NCBI GenBank assembly: GCA_011799875.1
Contig: CM022301.1
Span: 219,114,296 to 219,178,295, forward strand
Reading direction: 5' to 3'
Length of the DNA: 64,000 nt
Source: Thinopyrum elongatum
Taxonomy: Eukaryota; Streptophyta; Magnoliopsida; Poales; Poaceae
Part shown: piece after piece, positions 23,499 through 34,547 of the stretch
How positions within the stretch are numbered: position 1 is the first letter of the stretch
Layout: the number at the start of each line of letters is the position of its first letter
Position numbers and translations under genes: made by a program
Notes under the pieces: generated by a model
Seen by the model: only the letters and a program-made list of their open reading frames with translations
What the model was told of the DNA's origin: nothing
The model's database searches: none

Positions 23499-23835
23499 GA
23501 CAGAATGTACAACCCCAGAATCTATTTGTGGAAGCAGTGCACCAGCCATGTTACCAGATGGTAGGAGTTCAGAGGCAACACCGTTGGAGAGCAGTTTGAG
23601 CATAGATAATATGGTTCTTGAGGCTCTACTAGAGGCAGAAAGAGATGGTGTGGCTACCATGAATGAGGTAATCTTGATCCTGAGGCTGGAAATTATGCAA
23701 TTAGCTGCACGCATTATGCAAGCAACCCAAGAATTGGAGGAAGTAAGAATGTTGCATTTGAAGACGGAGGAGGTCCTGCTACTTCTGCTATCTGAAGCCC
23801 AGGGTAATCCCAGTTCTTCTTTAGATACTAGCTGA
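23499..23835 (+). CDS. Unrecognised exon encoding a coiled coil
   Basis: After the acceptor CACACTAG at 23497-23498 one frame stays open to TGA at 23833-23835. It has an internal ATG at 23548, giving 95 codons from there. Residues about 25-85 from that Met are a long amphipathic helix rich in Leu, Glu, Ile, Met and Ala (e.g. VLEALLEAERDGVATMNEV, AARIMQATQELEEVRM), probably a coiled coil. A possible donor (CAG|GGTAATCC) lies near 23803. No family is recognised. It may be the last exon of the unit starting at 14.45 kb, now separated by RLG-W. Confidence 0.4.
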
Positions 23836-24240
23836 AATTGTCATTAGATTAGTATACTTGCATGTTGTGTCATGTCTCTGAATGGATTATGCTGTAAGAC
23901 CCCCTTTGTTATCCATGTGTTGTAATGATCTGAATTTTTTAGGTGAGGTAATCCTCAGTACTTGTATGATTGACATAAGGTGAACTGTTTTTTGTGTGAG
24001 CAAATTGTATTGGATGAAATAACTGTTTGACTCAAAGTGTATCCAACCTACTAAATTCGAAGATCATGGCATTTCTAAATCATATTCCTATATAAAGGTG
24101 GAATAAATCTTTGTCGTGGTTTTGAAGAAATAAATAACAAAACAAAGAATGATGTATGGATATTCGTAATCGAATACAAATTGGATTTGAATTTAGTTGC
24201 TAGGGCCCAGGGTAAACGTGAATGCTAATTCTCCCAAATT
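23836..24240. other. Putative 3' untranslated or intergenic DNA
   Basis: AT-rich, no ORF. It separates the coiled-coil exon from the next GC-rich leader. Confidence 0.4.
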
Positions 24241-24244
24241 TTGA

Positions 24245-24720
24245 ACGAAGCGGCAAAACACCCACTATCATTTGTCGGCTATCCGAAGCCAGTGTTTGCA
24301 AGACGGAAATTACTCTCTACCCTTGACACTTCACATCCTAATCGACCTGAATTCCACTGTTGTCGGTAGGGGTAGACTAGTAACTTCAATTAGACATGAC
24401 ACGACCGCCTGTCTCCCCATTCAGACACGGTGGGCGGCAAACACACATTTTATTCAAACTCATCCGAAAGACCTCTCTCTCTCCCTCAATTTTCTCATTC
24501 ATACACGTGGGCGGCAAAACAAACTCTCCTCATCTGAAATCGATGTAGGCAAATATTTTAAATAGGGGCAGGTGTGTAACTTCCCTCAGACGTGACACAA
24601 CCGCCCTACCTGTCAGCCCCGTTCATACATCATGGGCGCCAACCGTGGGCGGCAAAAGACCCTCTCCTCACCCGAAATCGCTATCGGCAAATATTGGGGA
24701 GATGAGAGATTACCGTCCTA
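24245..24720. repeat. Three imperfect direct repeats upstream of the GC-rich leader
   Basis: The motif 'cattcatacac' with 'gtgggcggcaaaa' and 'ctcctca' with 'gaaatcg' and 'ggcaaatatt' recurs near 24420, 24500 and 24630, spaced about 80-130 bases apart. It lies just before a GC-rich exon-like tract. The role is unknown; the duplications may belong to a promoter or a transposon end. Confidence 0.5.
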
Positions 24721-25195
24721 TCCCCAACCGACGAGATGTCCACAATTTTAAACGGGGGCTAAGTTCTAACTTTCCCACATTTCAGACAAGTGCGTCCCAA
24801 AGTTTGAGATCCCCTCCCCCTCCCCCTCCATTTCCCCATTCATACACCATCGGTGCCACAACAACCTCCCCACTCTGGCCAGCCTCCTCCGTCCGCCACC
24901 CGATCCTCCACCTTACCGGAGCCGCTACCCCTACACTGTCGTCCACTGCAAGAGATGGACGTCTCTCATCCACGGCGTCGGACCAAGATCCTTTCATCGC
25001 ATCCTCTCACTTCATCGGCGCCGTCGTCCACCTTGACGTTGCCGCTCCTACGACCGCCTCGTACACGGCAACATGACTTATCCACCGACCCGGCTGTCTG
25101 CCATCGCAAGTCTTCTTCCATGCCGCCGACAGCCATCGCACCTGCAGCACCCTCAACGTATCAGCAGGGGCCTACACGGCATCGCAAGAGAGGTG
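24645..25195 (+). other. GC-rich exon-like leader (second copy type)
   Basis: Composition (Pro/Ser/Thr codons, 'ccttaccggagccgc', 'gtcgtccactgcaag') resembles the leader at 14.45-14.96 kb, though base-level identity is low. An ORF from 24645 (143 codons) is open, but no domain is recognised. It could be the first exon of the gene whose exons appear at 28.6-30.0 kb. Confidence 0.3.
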
Positions 25196-25747
25196 GTACT
25201 CTTTCATATCTGCTTAAGTTATTGATCTCACCCGGAAAATAGATCGTAACTTGTTTATTGTACTTTTCTTGTCCATACCAAATCGTAGTGGCTAGTTGAA
25301 AGCAAACATTGGTTGCGAAGTAGCCTTTGTCTGGTTTGCACCTTCAGATCTGCCATGGCACGGTCACTATACTCGTAAAGCTTATTGTTTTCCCCCTTTA
25401 TATTCACTACCATCATCGTAGGTGCTTCATGTTGTGCTAGCACTACTCCTCAAGACCTCAACCCATCAAGCGAAACAACATGCCACTCATAATTCCAAAG
25501 CTTAGTTGTTTAAATACGAATACGATATGATGTTCATATTACTAAAACAGAGAACATTTAATTGGTCAGCTAATGTTCCTATATTCATTTCGAAAAGCAT
25601 GTGCACCACATATAGAGAGACAGCAGGGATTTGCATTTCTCTGTGCGCTCTGGTTCATCATGGGTGGGCAACACACATTGTATTATCTAAAATCTGCTTG
25701 CTCTTTGTTATCATGTTCCTCTTACGTTCTTCTTAATAAGTATATTA

Positions 25748-26007
25748 CTTCCTCCGTTCCTAAACTGCCTTGGGTGCGTGCGTGTGTTGTGGTGGCATGC
25801 ATTTGTACCGGGTGTTGTTCATTGTTGCTTTATTTATAAAGCGGGGCGAAAGCCTTTTTTGGTAAAACATAAGTCTTTTTAGATATTCCAATAAGAACTC
25901 CATACGGATGTATATAGACATATTTTAGAGTGTACATTCACTAATTTTGCTCCGTATGTAGTCCGCATTCGAATCTCTAAGAGATTTATATTTAAGAACG
26001 GAGGGAG
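25748..26007. mobile_element. Stowaway (Thalos-like) MITE with internal insertion, copy 1
   Basis: The ends CTTCCTCCGTTCCTAAA and (reverse complement) CTCCCTCCGTTCTTAAAT lie at TA sites. The core 'taagtctttttagata' and 'atatagacatattttagag' is typical of grass Stowaway elements. Directly after the left end about 110 bases ('tgccttgggtgcgtgcgtg' onward to 'ggtaaaac') interrupt the expected sequence. Confidence 0.8.
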
Positions 26008-27033
26008 TAGTATAGTATGTTCCTTGTCGGGAAGTGGAGCAGGGACATTTGCAGTCGACAGGTCTATTGGGTCGCTTCAGATGGATGCTTTCAACGATTC
26101 TAGATGGTCTGCCATAATATCCAGGAAATGCTGGGAGCTATGTCGTCTTTGATAGTCTAGACTGATAGTAACAGCATTGTGCCTTCAGTTGAATAGAGCT
26201 GCCCCTTTTGGGGCCGAAGCCTTTCCGAACCCTTTCTTGCCGTACCGGCAATACAAGCCCATGTGGTCCAACTAGTTCCACTTTCCTGATTTTACTCTTG
26301 ATGCTTAGGGTTTCCCCCTTTTATCTACCCTAATATGATCTGTGTAGGTGCTTTCTATCGTACTAGCAGTACTCCACCCTTCAAGCTAAACAACACAGCA
26401 CTCATAATTCCAAAGCTTAGTTGTTCAAATATGATTGTGATATGATACTGATATTAGTTAACATACACATTTAATTGGTTAGCTAAAGGTCCCACTTGAG
26501 TTTCCAAATGCATGTCGCGACATATAGAGAGACAACAGGAATTGCATTTCTTTATCACTTGTTGACTGTACTTTCTTGTCCATACCAAATCTTAGTTGTT
26601 ATTTCAAAGCAAACATCGGTTGCTAAGTACCCTTTACGCGGTTTCCAGCTTCAGATCTGCCATGCCACTGCCACTGTCAACACTATACTCATCATGCTTA
26701 CGGTTTCCCCATTTTATGATGACCACGATCAGCCTACGTGGTTCGTGTCGTAATAGCACTGCTTCACCCATCAAGCTAAACAAGCTTAGTTGTACAAATT
26801 CGAATCTGATATTATGCTGATATTAGTAAAACTAAGACAGGTTTAATTGGTCAGCTAAATGTACCTACTTTAGTTTCCAAATGCATGTGAGCCACATATG
26901 GAGAGACCGAAAGGAATAGTATTTCTCTGTGCGCTCTGGTTCATCATGGGTGGGTAACACACATTGTATTATCTAAAATCTGCTTGCTCTTTGTTATCAT
27001 GTTCCTGTTCTGTTCTTCTTAATAAGTATATTA

Positions 27034-27293
27034 CTTCCTTCATTCCTAAACTTCCTTGGGTGCGTGCGTGTGTTGTGGTGGCGTGCGTTTGGACTGGGTG
27101 TTGTTCATCGTTGCATTATTCATAAAGCAGGGCGAAAACCTTTTCCGGTAAAACATAAGTCTTTTTAGATATTCCAATAAGAACTACTTACGGTTGTATA
27201 TAGACATATTTTAGAGTGTACATTCACTCATTTTGCTCTGTATGTAGTCCGCATTCAAATCTCTAAGAGACTTATATTTAGGAACGGAGGGAG
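27034..27293. mobile_element. Stowaway (Thalos-like) MITE with internal insertion, copy 2
   Basis: Same element with the same internal insertion as at 25748-26007. It was therefore duplicated as part of the 1.3 kb unit and not inserted twice. Confidence 0.8.
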
Positions 27294-28532
27294 TAGTACA
27301 GTATGTTCCTTGTCGGGAAATGGAGCACGGACATTTGCAGTCAACAGGTTTGTTGGGTCGCTTCAGATGGATGCTTTCAACTATTCTAGATGGTCTACCA
27401 TAATATCCGGGAAATGCTGGGAGCTATGTCATCTTTGATAGTCTAGACTGATAGTAACAGTATTGTGCCTTCAGTTGAATAGAGCTGCCCTTTTGGAGCC
27501 GAAGCCTTTCTAGCTGTATCGGCAATACAAGCCAATATGTTCCAGCTAGTTCCACTTTCCTGATTTTACTCGTGATGCTTAGGGTTTTCCCCTTTTATCT
27601 ACACTACTATGATCTGCGTAGGTGCTTTCTGTCATACTAGCAGTACTCCACCCTTCAAGCCAAACAAAACATCACTCATAATTCCAAAGCTTAATTAGTT
27701 GTTGAAATATGATTGTGATATGATACTGATATTAGTTAACTGACACATTTAATTGGTTAGCTAAAGGTCCCACTTGAGTTTCCAAATGCATGTTGTGACA
27801 TATAGAGAGGCAGCAGGAATTGCATTTCTTTGTCACTTGTTGACTGTACTTTCTTGTCCATACCAAATCTTAGCTGTTATTTCAAAGCAAACATCGTTGC
27901 TAAGTACCCTTTGCGCGGTTTGCAGCTTCAGATCTGCCATGCCACTGCCACGGTCAACACTATACTCATCATGCTTACGTTTCCCAATTTTATGATGACC
28001 ACGACCAGCCTACGTGATTCATGTCTTAATAGCACTGCTCCACCCATCGAGCTAAACAAGCTTAGTTGTACAAATTCGAATATGATATTATGCTGATATT
28101 AGTAAAACTGAGACATGTTTAATTGGTCAGCTAAATGTTCCTACTTTAGTTTCGAAATGCATGTGAGCCACATATGGAGAGACCGGAAGGAATAGTATTT
28201 CTCTGTGCACTCTGGTTCATCATGGGTGGGCAACAAACATTGTATAGAAAGACTTGTAATATCTTCAATCTGCTTGCTCTTATGCTCTTCTTTAACATGA
28301 TCCTCTTCTCTTCTTCTTTAATAAGTATGTTCCTTGTTGGGAAGAGTAGCAGAGACATTTGCGGTCGACTGGTCAGGTCGAGTTGTTCTCCCTTAGTATA
28401 TTTTGAATCTGCCAGGTCAGGTCGACTTGTTCTTCTTTACTATATGTTGAAGCTGTCATCTGCGAAGTATCACCACTTTTGGAGCTCTCATATTTTGAGT
28501 AGTAGGCCACATTATATGAATGCACACACCAA

Positions 28533-30023
28533 ATTACAGCATGCATGGCATCTCTCAGAAGAATTGCAGAGATAGCACAAAGGGTTTACAGGGAGGCAGT
28601 ATTGGGTTAGAATCACTTCTGCATTACAAAGGTAATCTCACTTATTTTTTATGTTTTCATGCATGTCAGGTATTGAACATGATCAAAATGAATATGAGAA
28701 TGGGCGCACGAGAGGAATATTGCGGAACAATCCACTGGCTAACAAACTTGGCATGGTGGAGGATGGTCTATCTTATTCACCCATCAAGGTGCTTGCTCTA
28801 ACTTGGCAAGGTTGTATTGGTCGCACATATTTTGCATATGACCTTTTGCATTACTTCTACTTTGTTACACCACCATCTGCTTAGTTTAAGCATCATATAT
28901 GAGTATATGCCATACCTATCCATTTTCTGTACCTATTCCATGTGTCATCATACTATGTTTTTCCAGTCAAATGTTGTTCTTTTGTAATAGATGTCCAAAA
29001 GGAAGAGGGTGAGTGCAGATCGTCAAAGAGTACAAACTAGGTATTTGAAAAAGGTAGTGATACCTGTTAAATCAGGTAGATCAGCAGCCACAGAAAACAC
29101 AGGCCCAACTGTACCACACTTTACCCCTACTCCACTGGCCAAACCCCTATTAGAACTGCAGAGAGCCCAGCGTCAGGTACTGTCTATGATATCAATTCAA
29201 AATTTGAACTCCTACATTTATGCATATGCCTTACCTTCTCTCTTGTATGAAAACTAATTTCAGATGAATCTCCATTCTCAAAGGATCATAGGATTTGACA
29301 ACAATACTGGGCACTGCATTGCTCTTGTCTGTACCTCTTGCCTTTGTCAGCATACTTACACTCATTGCTGTTTGATTATGTAGCATCACTGTAAATGTTT
29401 GCTTCCTTATCCTCCATTTGCTCGAAATTATAAGATCTATATTTACTCTTAGATAAATGTAGAATTAACACAATGGTTATGAAGTTTTGGATTGCGCATG
29501 TAAGTACCTGTTGTCATGTACTCCCTCTGTATCGAATTAATTGTTGCTCAATTGGATGTATTTAGAACTTAATAGTGCTAGATACATGCATTTGAGCGAC
29601 AAGTAATAACGGGCGGTGGTAGTATTATTGTACTTGCATTGCGAGATAGTTGATAGTCTAGCATTACTCTGCATCTTATCTACCCTGCCCTCCACTTTCT
29701 CCAAATTATCAGATCTACATTTACTGTACTTGCATTGCGACAAGTAATAACTCTGCATTGAGGCATCATTTCCTCCACTGCTGTTTACTTTGGTGTTTAC
29801 ATCTGATTGGATGTTTTAAATTGTAGCTGTAATCATGTTCCTTATGAAGAACAGATCCATTTATTTGCTTATATATTTGTGAAACATGTTACGTGTCTCC
29901 TTGTTTCTCTTTCAGAGTCATATCTCTTATGCCAGGCAGAACTTTAGGGAAGATAGTGAGCCAAACCATCTTGAAGAGAGCAAGATGACCCAAGGTCATG
30001 TCTTGATGAAGACAGTGAGTTGA
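28533..30023 (+). CDS. Unrecognised multi-exon gene, 3' part
   Basis: Four exons join in consistent phase with GT-AG borders. A first exon of uncertain start ends at 28631 (TACAAAG|GTAATC). The second is 28670-28788 (GIEHDQNEYENGRTRGIL, ending SPIK). The third is 28991-29176 (starts MSKRKRVSADRQRVQTRY, basic; ends RAQRQ before GTACTG). The fourth is 29916-30023 (SHISYARQNFRE ... MKTVS, stop TGA). The basic Lys/Arg cluster at the start of exon 3 could be a nuclear signal. No family is recognised. The upstream exons may be those at 24.6 kb or 23.5 kb. Phase agreement across three introns argues for a real or recently real gene. Confidence 0.5.
29521..29622. mobile_element. Stowaway-type MITE in an intron
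   Basis: The left end CTCCCTCTGTATCGAATTA and the right end (reverse complement) CTACCACCGCCCGTTATTA are degraded inverted repeats. Inner arms pair ('ttgctcaattggatgta' with 'tacatgcatttgagcgac') and TA flanks both ends. It lies in the intron 29177-29915. Confidence 0.65.
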
Positions 30024-30500
30024 AGCTACTCACCAGCAGCTGTGAGACAACCTCTATGCAGTTGCTGCCTCAATCAGTTCGACTTCTTCAGTCTCAACTT
30101 AAAGCGGAAAGGCTTTCTTCAGCTTAGCTCCGACTTGATGTCAATGATGCAAAGAAGACCTCAGAGGACAGCCTTGCAGGCTTTGGTGCTATATAGCTAG
30201 GGTTAGAGCATCTAAAATTGACACAACTGAGGTCCCATCAGCTTCTTCTGCTGCTTGCGGTGCACCTCCAGGCCAGGCCTAATGCCTTCTGAAGTGCTCT
30301 TAGTTTTGTATATTCTTTTGTCGGCGCGTTTATATGCACTGGTGGCGACCTTTGATGCCCAGTGTATGTAATCTGCGGTCTCGTTGCGCTTTATTATCAC
30401 TAGTGGCGAACTTTGATGCCCAGTGGATGTAATATGCCGTAATTTCTTTATTGTATAGTCTAGGTTTATTCTTAGTCGGTATGTTGTAATTTAGGCCAGA
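30024..30500. other. Putative 3' untranslated region
   Basis: Follows the TGA at 30021-30023 and contains two near repeats of 'ggcga(c/a)ctttgatgcccag' (30345 and 30404). No ORF. Confidence 0.4.
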
Positions 30501-30519
30501 AGCTTAAATGGATCTCAAT

Positions 30520-31808
30520 GTTGTCAGTCTTCAGGCCGGCCCGTAACTCGCTACGCTATATATGGGCCAAAACGTGGGCATATAATCATCTTGGGCCATT
30601 AGCAGGTCTAAACGTATAGTAGTTTTCCGCCTTTAACAGGCCGAGGAAAGTTCTGGCCAGCTGGGCCAGAGAATACCATGGGCTTTTAACAGGCTAAAAA
30701 CTAGATTGGGCTAGCTTTGAGCCAAAAAATTCACGGGCCAACACAGGCCAAAACTGTCTTAGGCCCATGTTTGGCCCAAATAGATAACGAGCCGTTAACA
30801 GGCCAAAATATACCTCGGGCCCTGTTTGGCCCAATAAAATTATGGGCTTTAAGTAGGCCGGTATCAACGCGGGCCGTAGGACCAACTGTGTCACGGGCCA
30901 TTAACAGATGGGCTGTAAGCAGGCTGGATTCAACGCGGGCATTAATTAGGCCCAACTGTTACATGAGCCATTAACAGGCCGATAGGCACGTTGGGCTGAA
31001 ATTTATCCACGAAGACTACGGGCCGTTAAGAGGCCTAAAGTCACTTCGGACAAGAAATAGCCCAGTTTCATCACGGGCCGTTAAATGGCCTAAAGTGAAA
31101 CCGGGCCGACAACAGCCCAGATGCACCACGGGCCGCTAACAAGCCGAAACTATTATCAGGCCGAACTGGTAAACAGGCATGTAACAGGCTGAAATACAAA
31201 CCCAACTTAGAATGGGCCCAAAATAACAGTGGTCTGTTAACGGGCTAGATCTGATATCGGCCTTAATTTGATCCAAAACATGGCAGGCTGTTAATGGGCC
31301 GGCCCACGAGTGTTTGAAAAAATATGGTGGGCCTTTAGCTGGGCTGGCCTTTTTACCTTAAATGGGCCACTGTTGGGCTGTGCCACATGTCAACATATCA
31401 TAGGCACCTCCCGTCCAATGAGTGGATCCCATCTGTCCCAACGCTGAGCCGACACGTGGTTCCTCTGGCCATTGGGGATTTTACACATGGAAAATCCCCA
31501 TTGGTCTGGGCTGTTAACGGGTTAACGGATCCAAACCGAAACCCGATAGCTTAACGGTGACTCGTTATGGTGGATGCTACATGTCGGTTACCCTTGACGA
31601 AAACACTTCCATGACGCGCCAATTATCTTCATGGAAGTGGACACTTCCGTGATGATAATTTTGGTATTGTCATGGAACACTTCTATGACAGCACAGGTAT
31701 GACTATCTTGATTCTGTCATAAAATCGTCATGGATGTACATGCATGACAGAAAACGTGACCTACTATGACAAATACGTATCATCACGGAAGTGGTTTTTT
31801 TTGTAGTG
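30520..31808. mobile_element. Right end of a CACTA transposon (DTC-1)
   Basis: The terminus TTTTTTTTGTAGTG at 31795-31808 is the inverse of the canonical CACTACAAAAA end. Before it lie paired 'catgacag' motifs (31620-31770). About 18 irregular copies of a 'gggccgttaacaggccaaa' motif (30530-31400) form a typical subterminal array for transposase binding. The flank is TGG (31809-31811). No matching left end CACTACAAAA was found upstream, so the element is truncated or its left end is beyond recognition. No transposase is seen. Confidence 0.85.
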
Positions 31809-31845
31809 TGGGCTAAATGAGGGCATCACCATTCTCCAGTGTTCA

Positions 31846-32048
<203 letters not shown>

Positions 32049-32312
32049 TGCAATGCCAAACATGTCAATTATGACTCTCAGGCCGGGCGCTCAAAAAAAG
32101 AAAGAAAAAGGACTCTTAGGCTGACATGTGGGCCCCAACGGTGTTTTCGTGTGCTTGCGCATCGAGAGCGTATTGGCGCGTGTTCGAAATTCATGCTACC
32201 TTTTCATCCCCAATCTCCCACCCCTCCCCCACATCTAGAATCTCAATTCGTACTCTAGTGTCTAGTTCCCCCAAATCCCCCTCCTGTACTCCCTGTACTC
32301 AAGCGCACTATC

Positions 32313-33137
32313 ATGTCGCCGCTCAACGCGGATCTCCGAGTCAGAGATCCTGAGGTCCGTCCTGCCTTCGGGCGCTGCGTGCCGTCGCTCAACAGTGGCA
32401 TGGTGGTGCTTGACGACCAGTTCACCGGCAAAGTGCTGATGGTAACCATCAACGGCGACTGGCCTCCCATCTCGTCGGACGACCTTGTCAAAGCTCTTGG
32501 CATTGCACACGGCATCCAAATAAGCGACTTGCTCATCGAAGTCTGTCCGCCACCGGCTGATTTCTTCGTCAGGTTCTGGACAACTTTCTACTGCAGTCGT
32601 GTGTTTGAATCTTCCCGGCATTTGTTCTGCGATGGCGCACTGGTGAGCTTTGATCGGTGGCACCCAGGATGGGGCTCGGTGCCCTCTAAGCTTGAGTTTT
32701 TACCAAAGCTTACCTTCCACGGCATGCCTCGATGTGCTTGGAACAACGAGTCCATGAATGAGCTTATCAACGACCTAGGAGGTGAGCTCGTAAGTATGTT
32801 TGTTCCTCCAGACAGCTGGGCTTTGAGAGTTATGGCATGGATGAATAAGTCGTCCACCATACCGAAGGTGATTGGTGTTGTGATACCGGTGCAGGAACCA
32901 GGGTTGTACTATTCGTCGCCACCAAGGCCGCCGCGGACCACGTTAGGGATGTACCTGATTGGAGTGTTCATGCATGTCAAAGAAGTTGTCAATCCATCAA
33001 TCGAAGTCCTGCCGCCGCCGCTGGTTACAGGGTCTGTCGACGACGTCCATTACAGGAGTCAATGTCAGACTTTCCCCATGTTGCTCGGAACGATGGATGG
33101 CACAGGGCCTACTCCATCGCGCGGCAGAGGCCACTGA
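32313..33137 (+). CDS. Single-exon protein with DUF4283-like domain
   Basis: The ATG at 32313 opens 274 codons without a stop, after a C-rich leader. Residues about 40-160 resemble the DUF4283 domain found in many grass proteins and in proteins encoded by plant LINE and other retroelements. The features are VLMVTINGDWPPISSDDLVKAL, then PPPADFFVRFW, the strand-like FCDGALVSFDRWHPGWG, and LTFHGMPRCAWNNESMNELI, which parallels the usual 'V.L.GIP.HAW'. The C-terminal part ends in a Gly/Arg tail. No zinc knuckle follows, so this may be a captured or degraded gag-like gene or one of the stand-alone host copies. The window gives no sign of expression. Confidence 0.6.
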   Translation: MSPLNADLRVRDPEVRPAFGRCVPSLNSGMVVLDDQFTGKVLMVTINGDWPPISSDDLVKALGIAHGIQISDLLIEVCPPPADFFVRFWTTFYCSRVFESSRHLFCDGALVSFDRWHPGWGSVPSKLEFLPKLTFHGMPRCAWNNESMNELINDLGGELVSMFVPPDSWALRVMAWMNKSSTIPKVIGVVIPVQEPGLYYSSPPRPPRTTLGMYLIGVFMHVKEVVNPSIEVLPPPLVTGSVDDVHYRSQCQTFPMLLGTMDGTGPTPSRGRGH

Positions 33138-33613
33138 TTCTTTGGGAGAAGAGGCAGGGTTGGCTGCCTGGATGTGCTCTAATTTGAGCAACTGAATCTT
33201 CTCAAATACTAGTTAAATCTGAGCTATCAGTGTGAAGCACTGATGTGCCAGTACATTTGATTGTGACCTGTTATATTTTTGTACCTGAACTGTTTTTAGA
33301 AAGGGGTGTACGTCAACTTAATGTGCTAACAGAACTTATTGTGTTGTCTGTCTATTTTCTTTGCACAACATTTTCAAGATATTTCCCCATCATTGATAAA
33401 GACGATGAACGGTTATGTACGAGTTTGTTGGTTTCAACATAGCCCTACCCGTAGCGATCCACTGCTTCCACCCTGATTGTGCCGCCTGCGTGAAATTTTT
33501 GTATGCAAGTTCAATGTGCTATGTTGTATATGATTCTGGCAACAATATAAGTTTTTACTGAGCATCAGCAAAGCATATGGCTGAAAGATGTATTCACGAG
33601 CATCGACCGATGG

Positions 33614-33614
<1 letters not shown>
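33138..33614. other. Downstream flank of the DUF4283 gene
   Basis: AT-rich, probably the 3' untranslated region and beyond. No further domain seen. Confidence 0.4.
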
Positions 33615-33645
<31 letters not shown>

Positions 33646-33700
33646 TACACACACACACACACACACGCACACACACACATGCGCGTGCACACACACACAA
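33615..33700. repeat. (TC)n(AC)n compound microsatellite
   Basis: About 11 TC units run into about 30 AC units with a few interruptions (TACA, GCAC, ATGCGCGTGC). Confidence 0.97.
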
Positions 33701-33764
33701 GTGGGACCCATTGAATTATTTCTTCGCTCGTGACAGCTTTTAATTAGGTTCCACTGTACTCTAA

Positions 33765-33866
33765 CTTTTTTCTTTAAGTTATAAATTGAGCTCAGTGACT
33801 TCAAAACGTTGTACACAAGCCTTGTTTGGGCCTTTTCAGGCGTCGTTGAATATGGGTTGAGTAACT
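33765..33866. repeat. Direct repeat flanking the DUF4283 gene, right copy
   Basis: A diverged copy of 31952-32048 in the same orientation, about 1.8 kb away. Confidence 0.7.
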
Positions 33867-34490
33867 ATGTAAAGTTGTACTGTACTACTACCCAGGCCTT
33901 TTTCGTTGAACAACAGCAATTCAACTGGGCCGATAATTGTACACAAGATTCTAAAATAAGCATAGCCTAGCCTATGTTTCTTTTAATAAAATGCACAACT
34001 CAGTTCATTTTTTATATAATAAGATTACCAAGCCCAACTTAAGTTTTTTTTAATAATATTCCTATCTCAATATTAATTTTTTATACGAAATGCTTAGTCC
34101 AGACCATCATTGTTTTTTCATCCATCCCAGAAAATGGGTCCATTTCTAGTAAAATCAAATGGGTTGTAAATTATCAGAAATAATAAATGGGATGCATGCA
34201 CGCAATATTACTTTTTTCACCCAGCCTAGTAAATAGGTGTATTCGAATAAATAATCAAATGCACTGTAAATTATCATAAATAATAAATCGTCTATTATTA
34301 TTTTTACCTAGCCCAAGAAATATATTATTTTTTGAGTCAAAGCCCAGGAAATAGATGTATTGGCCAACAATATGAAATGGGCTGTAAAACCTAAATAAAT
34401 GGGCTGCATTCCGCCACAGCTTTCGAAGCTGACTTTGTTGGCCCACTAGGACGAAGCCTACGCAAGGTGTTTTACATTTAGCGAACAAAA
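33867..34490. other. AT-rich DNA with 'aaatgggctgtaaa' motifs
   Basis: No ORF. Repeated short motifs ('aaatgggctg(t/c)a', 'aaattatca(g/t)aaataataaat') near 34160, 34265 and 34375 suggest the outer part of the neighbouring CACTA element; a terminus was not found. Confidence 0.4.
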
Positions 34491-34547
34491 CAATTTAATG
34501 GTCTAAAATCAAAAGTCAACAAATTATTCTGACATCTGTATTCGTTG

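Larger units (their letters stand above)
25259..28370. repeat. Tandem triplication, unit about 1.3 kb
   Basis: The anchor 'tgtacttt(t)cttgtcc' followed by 'ataccaaat' occurs at 25259, 26567 and 27845. A second anchor, 'tctgtgc(g/a)ctctggttc', recurs near 25639, 26925 and 28202. Units 1 and 2 are about 1308 and 1278 bp; unit 3 is cut short near 28370. Within the units a block of about 200 bases ('aattggt(c/t)agcta', 'catatagagagaca') recurs five times, so an older smaller duplication preceded the triplication. Units 1 and 2 contain a Stowaway MITE that unit 3 lacks. Confidence 0.85.

Noticed and set aside
30530..31400. Regularly recurring 'gggccgttaacaggcc' motifs, superficially like an array of repeats with spacers.
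   Set aside because: Not CRISPR: unit and spacing are irregular, the genome is a plant's, and the array ends in a CACTA terminus, where such arrays are expected.
14300..31808. The idea that the whole gene-like region plus the CACTA end is one giant CACTA element.
   Set aside because: No left CACTA terminus, no transposase and no subterminal array on the left were found. Kept only as a possibility in the findings.
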